This document shows positions 25,984-34,198 of a stretch of DNA of 46,924 nucleotides, one piece after another. The notes below the pieces were generated by a model. The model saw nothing but the letters and a program-made list of their open reading frames with translations, had not been told where the DNA came from and searched no databases. Source of the stretch: Anaerolineae bacterium (GTDB lineage: Bacteria > Chloroflexota > Anaerolineae > J102); assembly GCA_026991225.1 (NCBI GenBank), contig JALXCB010000112.1, forward strand, positions 65,917 through 112,840. The letters are read 5' to 3'. Position 1 is the first letter of the stretch. Each line of letters starts with the position of its first letter. Both the position numbers and the translations under genes were made by a program.

Positions 25984-28900
25984 ATGTCCCCCAAGCCCCT
26001 CTCCGATTACCCCCGTCCCCCAAAAGACAATGGCCGCGGCGTGCACTGGTCCGCCAGCGTCTATCATCCCTCGGGCGCAGATTTGCAATTCTGGATGGAT
26101 GAACTCAAGGCCATGCAGATCAAGTGGGTGAAGCTGTTGGATGATGGGGGCGGCTCTTCCATCGAACTCTGCCGGGCGCTTATCGACAACGAGATCATGC
26201 CTGTGGTGCGCGTCTATCGCGAGCGGCCCAATCCCGGCCACATCGGCGGTCGGGAGATCGACGCGATTCAACGGCTCATCGACGCGGGTGTGCGCTATTT
26301 CGAGACGAACAACGAGCCCGACCTGCCCGCGGAATGGCAAAACAACCATCGCCCGGACAACTGGCTGGATATCGTCGTGGACAATTTCATCTACGACGCG
26401 GACGTCATCCAGGGCATGGGCGGCCTGCCCGCGTTCCCGGCCATGGGGCCTGGCTCCAAAGCCAATGGCATCGCCAAAGTGGTCGAGCGGGGGCGCATCG
26501 ACATCTTCGAGAAGGGCGCGTGGCTGGCCATCCACAACTACACGCTCAACCATCCTCTGGATTATCCTTACGATCCCGTCAACCAGGAAGGCCAGCCCCT
26601 GACCCAGGAGGAGTATGAGCGCCTGGCGGCCTGGCAATACAGCCATCTCACCTGGGAGCAGATCCAGGAGATGGGCATTCCCATCTCTCGCGAGGATTAC
26701 GACAAGTTCAACCGCTGGGCCTGGGATGGGCGCTCGCTGGAGGAGATCAACCGCATTCGGGCGGAGAACAAAAATCCGGGCGACACCATCTTCGACGACG
26801 CCAACTGTTTTCGGGCGTGGGAGCTGTGGGGATATTATGTTTATCAAGCGCTGGGCTTCTACATTCCCATCATCAGCACAGAGGGCGGGCCTGTGGTGGG
26901 CTGGGGCGACGACAACCGCTACGCCAAGGTGAATCCCACCACCCAGGCGGAATGGCAGATGGCCATCGTCAAATTCCTGCAGGACGAGGCTCCGCCCTGG
27001 TATTTCTCTGTCTGCACCTGGCTGCTGGCCTCCGTGCCCATGGGCGATTTCAATCCCGCCTGGGATCAAATGTCCTGGTACACCCATGCCTGGGACCTGC
27101 AATTCGGGTTGGATGGGCAGCTTCCCATCGTGCAACTGCTCAAGGATACGCCCGCGAAAATCCGCCATGAATTGCGCCCCAAGGAAGATTCGGCCGCAGT
27201 CACCGGCGTGGTAACGGACGCGCAGGGGCAGCTTCTGCCGGGCGTGGCCGTGGAATTGCGCGATGATCGGGGAAGCATCGTTGCTCGGGACGAGAGCGAC
27301 GATGCGGGGCGCTTCGAGCTCACGGTCGCCCCGGGCGAATACGATCTGTTCGTTCCCTGGTGGGGCGTCGCAGCTCACAATATCACCCTGACGCCGGGCG
27401 ACGTGGACGTCATCGACGTCACGGGCATCGATCCGCCAGGCCAGTATGAGATTACGGGCAAGGTCCTGGATGAAGACAATCTCGTATTGCCCGAGATGCC
27501 CGTCTCCATCCAGCGCAACGGCGTCATTCACCAAACCATGGAGACGAACGCCCTGGGCGAATTCACCTTCCGGCCGACGTTGGCGGGAACCTACGTCATC
27601 ACAACCGAAGGCGCATCCGCCGAGGTCATGGTCACGCCCGAATCGCCCATCGCCCGTCAGGATTTGACTCTGGCCCCGCCGCCCACCATGCGCTATACCC
27701 TCATTGAGAAGCGCTTGCTGCCCCCTGAAGAGACAGGCAATCGGGAGATGTTCTATGGCACGGTCACCAATCCCGCGGGCCAGGGCATGAACGGCGTCGA
27801 ACTGGAGATGCGTTGGGAGAACGCGGAGCCTGGAACCCATTTCCCCCGCACGCAAACGGGCCGTGACCCCTTCAAGCCCGACGGCTACTACGAATTCATC
27901 CACACGAAAGGGACGTTCATGATCCAGGTCGTCCAGGGTGACTACGAAAGCGACGTCGCGGACGGCCTGGAGACCGCCCACGTGCCAGGGCGGGAGGGCG
28001 AACCCATCACCTACGAGGTGAATTTCCAACTGCTGCCCGTGGGCGAAGGAGGCCAGGAAAGTGTCATCCGCGGCAGTGCGCCCGGCGGCCGCGCGGGCCA
28101 GGCCGTCATCCTGTGGAAGGATGGGCAAAAGGCGGCGGAAACGGCCCTGGACAACGCCCGCGCCTTCCTGTTCGAGCATCTGGGCCCGGGCGTGTACGAC
28201 GTCGAACTGGCGGGCGTCGGGCTCATCGCTACCGAGATTCAACTGGATGGAGCCAATCAGAAGATCATCGACTTTCCCCTCATGGGCGCGATTGTGGGCC
28301 GCGTCGAGGGAGCGGGCGGGGAACAGCGGGCCATCAAGCTCATCTCCGAAACCTACGGTTTCATCCGCCACGGCGAACTCACCCAGGACGGCCAGTATCG
28401 GTTCACGAACCTGCCCGCGGGCCGGTATCGCGTGGAGCTGGATGACGACATCCTTGTCGGGCTGGAGACCGACGGCCAAAGTGTGACCGAGGCCCCCTTG
28501 CTGCGGGTGGGCATGGGCCGCGAACCCCGGAACAGCCGCATCTCGGGCCGGGTGCACGACGCCGCGGACAATCCCACGCCCAACGCGACCCTCTCTTTAC
28601 ATTTCCGGGATGAGGTCATCGCCACGGCTCAAAGCGGCGAGGATGGGCGCTATGCGTTCGAGAACCTGGGCCCGGGCGTGTACAAAGTCGCCATTGGCGA
28701 CGAGGTCAGCGTGGCGGACATCGTGCTGGATGGCGGAAACCAGGTGACGGTGGACCTGCTCTACGCGCCCATCGCCGAAACCCCGGTCAAGTCCCTCGAC
28801 CGCTATTACCTGTTGCTGATGGCGGATGACGCCCTCGCGCCCGAGCTGATGCGGCTGATAGCGCCCTGGCTGGCGACCCAGCCCGCGGGCCCGGCCGGGT

Positions 28901-29058
28901 TCAGCATCACCGAAGCCCAATTCGCCCAGACCGTCGTGCTCCTGGGCGACGGCATCCCCGAAAGCGTCATCGCCCTGCTGCAGGAAGCCCAATGCGAACT
29001 TGTCGACATGCGCGGCGGCCTGCTGGAACTGGCGCGGCGTTTGGCTGAACGCTCGTAA
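25984..29058 (+). CDS. Glycosidase-like TIM barrel with multiple carboxypeptidase-regulatory-like domains
   Basis: The product has 1024 residues and no signal peptide. Residues about 1-400 are a clan-A-like barrel: YFETNNEPDLPAEW carries the likely acid/base Glu and YIPIISTEGGPVVGWG the likely nucleophile. At least six beta-sandwich modules of the carboxypeptidase-regulatory/Cna-B type follow (TGVVTDAQGQLLPGVAVELRD; ITGKVLDEDN; FYGTVTNPAGQGMNG; VIRGSAPGGRAG; ISGRVHDAADNPTPN). The last 85 residues (RYYLLLMADDALAPELM, then ALLQEAQCELVDM) are shared with the next gene. GGAG lies 9 nt before the ATG. The substrate is unknown; lack of a signal suggests cytoplasmic action or unconventional export. 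Confidence 0.78.
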   Translation: MSPKPLSDYPRPPKDNGRGVHWSASVYHPSGADLQFWMDELKAMQIKWVKLLDDGGGSSIELCRALIDNEIMPVVRVYRERPNPGHIGGREIDAIQRLIDAGVRYFETNNEPDLPAEWQNNHRPDNWLDIVVDNFIYDADVIQGMGGLPAFPAMGPGSKANGIAKVVERGRIDIFEKGAWLAIHNYTLNHPLDYPYDPVNQEGQPLTQEEYERLAAWQYSHLTWEQIQEMGIPISREDYDKFNRWAWDGRSLEEINRIRAENKNPGDTIFDDANCFRAWELWGYYVYQALGFYIPIISTEGGPVVGWGDDNRYAKVNPTTQAEWQMAIVKFLQDEAPPWYFSVCTWLLASVPMGDFNPAWDQMSWYTHAWDLQFGLDGQLPIVQLLKDTPAKIRHELRPKEDSAAVTGVVTDAQGQLLPGVAVELRDDRGSIVARDESDDAGRFELTVAPGEYDLFVPWWGVAAHNITLTPGDVDVIDVTGIDPPGQYEITGKVLDEDNLVLPEMPVSIQRNGVIHQTMETNALGEFTFRPTLAGTYVITTEGASAEVMVTPESPIARQDLTLAPPPTMRYTLIEKRLLPPEETGNREMFYGTVTNPAGQGMNGVELEMRWENAEPGTHFPRTQTGRDPFKPDGYYEFIHTKGTFMIQVVQGDYESDVADGLETAHVPGREGEPITYEVNFQLLPVGEGGQESVIRGSAPGGRAGQAVILWKDGQKAAETALDNARAFLFEHLGPGVYDVELAGVGLIATEIQLDGANQKIIDFPLMGAIVGRVEGAGGEQRAIKLISETYGFIRHGELTQDGQYRFTNLPAGRYRVELDDDILVGLETDGQSVTEAPLLRVGMGREPRNSRISGRVHDAADNPTPNATLSLHFRDEVIATAQSGEDGRYAFENLGPGVYKVAIGDEVSVADIVLDGGNQVTVDLLYAPIAETPVKSLDRYYLLLMADDALAPELMRLIAPWLATQPAGPAGFSITEAQFAQTVVLLGDGIPESVIALLQEAQCELVDMRGGLLELARRLAERS

Positions 29059-29117
29059 ACAGGATGTGTGCTGTTTGCAGAAATGACTTAAAAACCCACG
29101 TTGGAAGCATCAGCCAC

Positions 29118-29200
29118 GGACGTAATGCGTGATGCGTAATCCGTAAAGTCGTTACGCATTACGCAATACGAATGACGATTCACGCATCACGCTTCACAGC
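29118..29200. repeat. GTAATGCG-type inverted heptamer array
   Basis: The left arm has GTAATGCGTGATGCGTAATC-like units, and the inverse arm has TTACGCATTACGCAATACG and TTCACGCATCACGC. No gene was seen in 29059-29257. Confidence 0.6.
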
Positions 29201-29257
29201 CCTGGCTTCTTGCGCCCACACTGAATACTGAGTCAACTTCCCTTATCGGAGCTAACC

Positions 29258-30190
29258 ATGACCGATGTCATCAACGACGCGGAAGCCTACGGCGTCGAAA
29301 TCATCCCCGCTGCCGTCGAGCCCGGCCAGGTGTACTGGAAAGTCATCCGGGTGCATCATCTCACGCCCGAAGAGAACAACGGGCGGCATCACATCTTCAT
29401 CGACGCGGTGGATGAAGAGGAGAACCGTCTTTACGGCAGCCTGTTTGCCATCTCGTGGGATGGCGGCAGCGACACCGTGATCATCGAAAAGGAGCCGCCC
29501 GAGCCCGGCGCGAACTTCCCCATGTGGAAATGGCAGGTGTGCAGCGTCGAGGGCATGGGCGCGCCCTCCGACCGGGTCATCAACCTGCACACCGCTCATC
29601 CTGACGAAGGCCCCGGCAACACCCTCTTCCACCACTCCTTCGCCATCACCTACCTGCGCACCGTGGCGGAGGAAGTGGAAACGCCCGCGTACAGCATCAT
29701 TCGCGGCCGCGTGCCCGGAGGCGGCGGCCACACCCTCGCGCTCATCGATGAGGATCAGGTCGTGCAGACTCAGGTCGTGGGCGCAGATGAACAATACCGC
29801 TTCGCCAATCTGCCCGCGGGCGCCTACATCGTGCGCGACAGCAGCGACCTGCGCGTGGCCGGGCCTGCGTTCCTGGATGGACGGGATGAAGCCGTCCTCA
29901 ATTTCCCCGCGCCCCTGCCCGAAGACCGCGTCTTCGCCCGCTACGTCCTCTTCGCCGACCCCGCACTGCCCGAAACCCAGGTCTATCTCTCCCTCCTGGC
30001 CGATTACCTGGCCCAGAACGCCATCCCCTTCGGCTTCCAGGTCACCGACGCCGCCCAGGCCCTGAAAGTGAGCCTGGTGGGCGTGCACCCGCAGGAGACC
30101 GAGGAGGCGCTGATTGAGGCGGGGTGCGACGTGGAACGCCTGCCTCTGGACCCCAGCGAGCTGCTGGCAGCGCTGGAAGCCGCGCGATGA
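29258..30190 (+). CDS. Conserved beta-rich protein sharing its C-terminal domain with the preceding glycosidase
   Basis: The product has 310 residues and no signal or membrane helix. The N-terminal half (VYWKVIRVHHLTPEENNGRH, SDRVINLHTAHPDEGPGNT, LFHHSFAITYLRT) looks like a His-rich beta-sandwich; I know of no assigned function. A carboxypeptidase-regulatory-like module follows (IIRGRVPGGGGHTLALIDED, YRFANLPAGAYIV). The last 80 residues (RYVLFADPALPETQVYLSLL, ALIEAGCDVERL) match the end of the 1024-residue neighbour. GGAG lies upstream of the ATG. The stop overlaps the sfsA start (ATGA). The shared domain and proximity suggest the pair work as partners. Confidence 0.75.
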   Translation: MTDVINDAEAYGVEIIPAAVEPGQVYWKVIRVHHLTPEENNGRHHIFIDAVDEEENRLYGSLFAISWDGGSDTVIIEKEPPEPGANFPMWKWQVCSVEGMGAPSDRVINLHTAHPDEGPGNTLFHHSFAITYLRTVAEEVETPAYSIIRGRVPGGGGHTLALIDEDQVVQTQVVGADEQYRFANLPAGAYIVRDSSDLRVAGPAFLDGRDEAVLNFPAPLPEDRVFARYVLFADPALPETQVYLSLLADYLAQNAIPFGFQVTDAAQALKVSLVGVHPQETEEALIEAGCDVERLPLDPSELLAALEAAR

Positions 30191-30876
30191 AGCATCCTCA
30201 GCCGTTGATACCGGCCCGCTTCCTGCGTCGGGACAATCGGTTTCGGGCCACGGTGGCGGTGAACGGTCGGGAAGCGTGGGCGCATGTGCCCAATTCGGGC
30301 CGCCTGGATGATCTTTTCGTGCCCGGACGACCCATCTACCTCCATCCGGTGGACAATCCCGACCGCAAGACGCCCTATGACCTGAAGCTGGTGCAGATGC
30401 CCGAGGCCCTGGTCTCCATCGACGCCCGGCTGCCCAATCCCATCTTCGCCGAGGCCGTGGCCGCGGGCAAACTCCCCGAATTCTCCTGCCCTGGGATTCA
30501 ACCCGAAGTGCGGTATGGCGACAGCCGTCTCGATTTTCGGCTGGAGGGGCCTGAGGGCGCGTGTTGGGTGGAGACGAAGTCGGTTACGCTGGTGGAAAAC
30601 GGTGTGGCCTACTTCCCCGACGTGCCCACGGCCCGGGGCAGCCGCCACCTGCGGGAACTGCTGGCGATCGTAGAGGGAGGCGAGCGGGCCGCGGTGGTCT
30701 TCATCATCCAGCGGGAAGACGCGGTCGCCTTCGCCCCCGCGGCGTCGGTGGACCCGCTCTTCGCCCAGACCCTGGCCCAGGTCGCGGCCGCGGGCGTGGA
30801 AGTGCGGGCCTACGTCTGCCGCGTGGATATGGAAGCCATCGTCCTCGACCATCCCGTGCCGGTGAGATTGCTATGA
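30187..30876 (+). CDS. sfsA: SfsA family protein (sugar fermentation stimulation)
   Basis: The 229-residue product has the full-length SfsA pattern: FLRRDNRFRATVAVNG, AHVPNSGRLDDLFVPG, WVETKSVTLVENGVAYFPD, and SRHLRELLAIVEGGERAAVVFIIQRED. The family has an OB-like DNA-binding part and a PD-(D/E)XK-like nuclease core (here the FRL...WVETKSVTL block). The name comes from maltose metabolism effects in Escherichia coli, but the biochemical role is unsettled. The start at 30187 overlaps the stop of the upstream gene by 4 nt, a coupling arrangement; a longer frame from 30124 lies in that gene and was rejected. Confidence 0.93.
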   Translation: MKHPQPLIPARFLRRDNRFRATVAVNGREAWAHVPNSGRLDDLFVPGRPIYLHPVDNPDRKTPYDLKLVQMPEALVSIDARLPNPIFAEAVAAGKLPEFSCPGIQPEVRYGDSRLDFRLEGPEGACWVETKSVTLVENGVAYFPDVPTARGSRHLRELLAIVEGGERAAVVFIIQREDAVAFAPAASVDPLFAQTLAQVAAAGVEVRAYVCRVDMEAIVLDHPVPVRLL

Positions 30877-30885
30877 AAATAAAGT

Positions 30886-30991
30886 AATCAGTGATCAGTT
30901 ATCAGTAATCAGTGGAAATCTGCGAAGCATCTGCGAAAATCTGCGTTCTCATTTTCATCCGTATCGGCGAGCTGTTGCTCGTGTCGCCTGC
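30886..30991. repeat. AATCAGT heptamers, CGCAGAT satellite and conserved hairpin
   Basis: TAATCAGTGATCAGTTATCA units lead to TCTGCGAAGCATCTGCGAAA units and then TTTTCATCCGTATCGG with hairpin CGAGC(TGTT)GCTCG and TGTCGCC. It lies between convergent sfsA and the SanA-like gene and could end transcription from both sides. Confidence 0.66.
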
Positions 30992-31017
30992 TTTGAAATC
31001 ACTATTTACGCATCGCG

Positions 31018-31686
31018 CTATTCATACCGCCCCTTGTAGTCGGGCGAAAAGATATCGATGGGGTCGCCGCCGATGGGTTGGGGTTTGAGAAGGTGGACAT
31101 CGAGCCAGGCCCGGACGCGGGCCAGCACCTCGCGCAGGGCCAGCCAGGCCAGGGTGCGGCGGGGATAGACCCGTCGATCCGCAGCCACGCCCACCGCGTC
31201 CACCCCCACCGCCTGGCACAGGTAGATGGCCCGGGGCAGATGAAAGCGCTGGGTTACCAGCACAACGCGCGCCAGGCCGAAGATATGCTTCGCTCGCCAG
31301 CAGGAATCGTAGGTGCGGCGGCCTGCGTAATCGAACGCGATGTCCTCCTCGGGCACGCCCAACTGGATGGCGTAATCGGCCATGTGCCAGGGCTCGTTGT
31401 AGGTGAGGATGCTGTTGTCGCCCGTCATCAGCAGCTTCTGCACCTTGCCCGCCTCATACAACGCCACGCCCGTGGCCACCCGATCCGCCAGCATGGGGCT
31501 CAGTCGCCCGCCTGGATACACCCCCGCGCCGAAGACGATGGCCACGGGCCGGGGATCCACCTCCTCGGGCGGGAGAATGCGATCTCGGTAGCGGTATGTT
31601 ACATCGAGATAGGCATATGTGAGCAGGGCAAAGCCGGCCAGAAACGTCAGAAGCAGAAACACCCGCAAGACTTTGTACCGAAGCAT
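31018..31686 (-). CDS. SanA/YdcF-like DUF218 membrane protein
   Basis: The product has 222 residues. One N-terminal membrane helix (about 7-27) is followed by a DUF218 domain: AIVFGAGVYPGGRLSPMLADRV, LLMTGDNS, DYAGRRTYDSCWRA, and VVLVTQRFHLPRAIYLCQ. SanA in enteric bacteria affects envelope permeability and vancomycin resistance at high temperature; the catalytic role is unknown. The domain should face outside the membrane. A 247-bp element lies 68 bp upstream and may carry or disrupt promoter signals. Confidence 0.85.
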   Translation of the reverse strand: MLRYKVLRVFLLLTFLAGFALLTYAYLDVTYRYRDRILPPEEVDPRPVAIVFGAGVYPGGRLSPMLADRVATGVALYEAGKVQKLLMTGDNSILTYNEPWHMADYAIQLGVPEEDIAFDYAGRRTYDSCWRAKHIFGLARVVLVTQRFHLPRAIYLCQAVGVDAVGVAADRRVYPRRTLAWLALREVLARVRAWLDVHLLKPQPIGGDPIDIFSPDYKGRYE

Positions 31687-31754
31687 AACAGGGCGATGAG
31701 AAGGTCAAACAGCGTTACAGGGTGATTTCACGGTGAACGTTCGTTTTCTTTACT

Positions 31755-32001
31755 TAAACTAAACGCATTTTGAAATCAGGTGTTTTCGGCCTCGGCCACC
31801 CGGAGCTGAAGCGCCGGGCTACGAAACGACGCCGGGTGAACCCGGCTTCCTGCGGCGCGCGACATGCACCGTAGCCCCATTCATGGGGCGTCGTTTTTAG
31901 CCCGCAGGTTCACCTGCGGGCGGCAGCGCGGCCAGAGAATCGCCTTTCATGGATGATCCAATGCAAACCAAAAGCCTTGGTTTCAATTTGCTTTCAGTTT
32001 A
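31755..32001. mobile_element. 247-bp TA-flanked MITE, copy A
   Basis: It begins TAAACTAAACGCATTTTG and ends CAATTTGCTTTCAGTTTA. The two ends are inverted repeats with 24 of the first 32 positions matching. TA at each edge fits a TA target duplication, as in IS630/mariner-type elements. Copies B (37523-37769) and C (44389-44635) are also exactly 247 bp, in the same orientation and nearly identical. Inside are the hairpins GGGTGAACCC, CCCCATTCATGGGG preceded by GTAG, and CCCGCAGGTTCACCTGCGGG. No protein is encoded. Confidence 0.85.
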
Positions 32002-32231
32002 GAGCCTGTTATGAACTTATCGCCAATTTGGCGTGATTTTGTGGGTGACGTGCGTTTCAATTCGCCACGGATGAGGCTGATGCGACGGATCAACACGGAT
32101 TGTTACGGAAAAAGATGGCATCCTTTTGAAAAAATCCGCGGAAATCTGCTTTATCCGCGTTATCTGCGGCGAATTTCAACCTCCGATGCGGCGATCCTGA
32201 GCCTTGAGGGCGGAAAGTGCATAACAGCCTC
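32002..32231. mobile_element. 230-bp MITE with IS5-like ends
   Basis: The left end GAGCCTGTTATGAACTTATC and the right end read on the minus strand, GAGGCTGTTATGCACTTTCC, match at 19 of the first 23 positions. TA flanks both sides; the left TA is the right edge of the 247-bp element, so the two abut. The inside carries CACGGATG/ATCCGCG satellite units and no gene. The end sequence resembles IS5-family termini. Confidence 0.68.
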
Positions 32232-32234
32232 TAG

Positions 32235-32302
32235 GACACAAATGGCAGAAAACACAAATGATACACAAATGGCATTCGTGTTTCTTTCTATTCGTGTCTT
32301 TA
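32235..32302. repeat. ACACAAATG inverted satellite
   Basis: Three ACACAAATG-like units are followed by inverse units TTCGTGTTTC and TTCGTGTCTT. It sits just beyond the stop of the glycosyltransferase and completes the otherwise gene-free gap 31687-32314. Confidence 0.55.
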
Positions 32303-32314
32303 TAATCGGCGGCG

Positions 32315-34090
32315 TCATTGCGCCCGCAACGCGGGCAAGAGATAATCCCGAACCACCACCTCCCAGCTCATACGCTGGCCCGCGCGCTGGCCCAAATCCA
32401 GCAGCGCCCCCAACTCTTCATCGGTCAGGGGCAGGCGCATGGCGATGGCCTCGGCCACCCGCTTGCTGCGTCGGCTTTCGATGCGATCGCGGGCGGCGCG
32501 GTCGATGCCCAGCGCATCCTCCGCCCGGAGCAAAGACCAATCGGGGGGCGGCGTCACATAATCGGCCACGATGACGTTGGGGAATGCTTCGAAATCGGCC
32601 GTGGCCCGCTGCACGAACCCCACCGCGCCGCATACATTGCTGGGGACGCACAACGCGCCGAAGCTTAGCGGCTCCACCTGGGCGATGCCGAAGGGCTCGT
32701 AGATGCTCTGGCCGAACTCCACGTCCGTCCCCCGCCGCAAATCCATGAAGCTCATGGCCTCGGGCATGCGCAAACCGCAGCGGTCCCGGCTCCAGCCGAA
32801 CTGATTCACCAGCACGGCCTTCACCGCCCGGCTGCGGGCGTTGAAAGGCTCCAACACGTGGAAGTAGAAATCCACCTCCAGCCCCAACAAATCGCCATTG
32901 TCCGCCCGATGGCCCACGGGCCAGCCATAGTCCTGCTCCCAGCGGAAGACCTGCTCGGGCGGGCGGCCTGTGGGCTCGGCGCTGGAGAGGATGAACATGA
33001 CCGCGGTCTTCCCCGCCCGGGCCAGGATGCGGTCCAGATGCTCCAGCACCCGGATATCCCGCCACAGGGCCTTGCTCAGCACAAAGCGGGTGACATGGCT
33101 GAAGATGAAATCGGGGGTGAAGTCTAACAGGTTGTGCGCGTATTGCTGCAAGAGCGCCCGGCTGCGCTGCTTTTCCGCCAGGGTGATGCGGGCGCTGGGG
33201 ACGCCGTTATAGACGAGATGGATGGGTTTGTGCGCGAACGCGGGGTCCGCGAAGCGCAGCTCCTCCACCACCAGGTCACCCACGGCCAGGGTGCCGTCAA
33301 ACAGCGCGGCGCGGGTGAGCAGCGCGTGCTTGAAGAAGTGATCCTGCGGCCCGAACAGATCGGCCATGCTCCGGTCTTTCTGCAGGGCCAGACGCAGGAC
33401 ATTGTAGAAGCGGGTGTCGTGGCCCGGATGCGCTTCCACCAGCAGGCGGGCTGTGGCCACCTCGTGCGCGTAGAAGTAGGTGCGCCACATGGACGCATCC
33501 CGCGCCAGCGCCGCCAGGGTCAGGGGCACGCCCATCCATTCGTGGGCGAGGAGGATGCGATGCCCGGGCGTTTCCTGGGCCAGATGGTAGATGGCCGCGT
33601 ACGCGGGCTCGGCCAGCTCCACGAACTGGCGGAACTCGGGATCGTGTTCATAGCGGGCCACATCCAGCCCGAACCCGTCCCACAGGCTGTATTTGAACGC
33701 CGCGGCCCGCTCCCCATCGATCTGCGAGGCGTCGATCAGCAGCACCTCATGCTCCACCCCGCCGAAGGGCCGCAGCCCATACAAAATCTGCACATGGAAC
33801 GCGTCCTCGATGCGGCGAAAGGCATCCCCGAGTTCGGGCGGAACCAGGGCCACGCCCCGCTGGCGCAGATAGAGCAGGCGCAGGCCATTGGTGGGCGCAA
33901 ACAGCCGGGCCATCTCCTCCCGATGGTGGACGTTGTACGGTCCCACCACGATGCTGCGCCCCACCGCCTCATTGTACGCCCGCGCGCCCAGCAGTCCGTT
34001 CAGCACCGCGCCGATGCCGCCCACCTTCACCCCCGCTTCGTGGGTGATGTGGATGAGGAGGTCGATGGTAGGCGAGGAGGTGTGTGTCAT
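32315..34090 (-). CDS. GT5-like glycosyltransferase (starch/glycogen-synthase type)
   Basis: The product has 591 residues with a GT-B fold. The N-terminal HEAGVKVGGIGAVLNGL has the KxGG motif that binds the sugar nucleotide in starch and glycogen synthases. The C-terminal SIYEPFGIAQVEPLSFGALCV has the EX7E motif, and a central LVYNGVP is typical of the linker. The N-terminal domain is longer and more divergent than glycogen synthase GlgA, so the acceptor is uncertain; it may act in glycogen or another intracellular glucan, consistent with GH57 about 7 kb away. There is no obvious ribosome site. An A/T-rich heptamer array lies directly upstream. Confidence 0.8.
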   Translation of the reverse strand: MTHTSSPTIDLLIHITHEAGVKVGGIGAVLNGLLGARAYNEAVGRSIVVGPYNVHHREEMARLFAPTNGLRLLYLRQRGVALVPPELGDAFRRIEDAFHVQILYGLRPFGGVEHEVLLIDASQIDGERAAAFKYSLWDGFGLDVARYEHDPEFRQFVELAEPAYAAIYHLAQETPGHRILLAHEWMGVPLTLAALARDASMWRTYFYAHEVATARLLVEAHPGHDTRFYNVLRLALQKDRSMADLFGPQDHFFKHALLTRAALFDGTLAVGDLVVEELRFADPAFAHKPIHLVYNGVPSARITLAEKQRSRALLQQYAHNLLDFTPDFIFSHVTRFVLSKALWRDIRVLEHLDRILARAGKTAVMFILSSAEPTGRPPEQVFRWEQDYGWPVGHRADNGDLLGLEVDFYFHVLEPFNARSRAVKAVLVNQFGWSRDRCGLRMPEAMSFMDLRRGTDVEFGQSIYEPFGIAQVEPLSFGALCVPSNVCGAVGFVQRATADFEAFPNVIVADYVTPPPDWSLLRAEDALGIDRAARDRIESRRSKRVAEAIAMRLPLTDEELGALLDLGQRAGQRMSWEVVVRDYLLPALRAQ

Positions 34091-34097
34091 GCGGTGG

Positions 34098-34198
34098 AAA
34101 TTAAAGGTTAAAGAATAAAGATTAAAGGCTAGAATGCAAAAGATTTATAGGCGATACTGATCTTCCACTTCTCAATTATTAATCTTTAGTCATTGGTC
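34098..34198. repeat. TTAAAGA/TCTTTAA inverted heptamer array
   Basis: AAGGTTAAAGAATAAAGATT units on the left and TTAATCTTTAGTCATTGGTC units on the right are inverse. The right arm encodes the last residues (IKDQ) and TGA stop of the downstream-facing PLP enzyme gene. Confidence 0.65.

Noticed and set aside
31660-31690. TTGACC upstream of the SanA-like gene as a fourth leaderless promoter
   Set aside because: Spacing to the nearest TTATGC is 14 bp and this box overlaps the ATG, so it does not fit the pattern.
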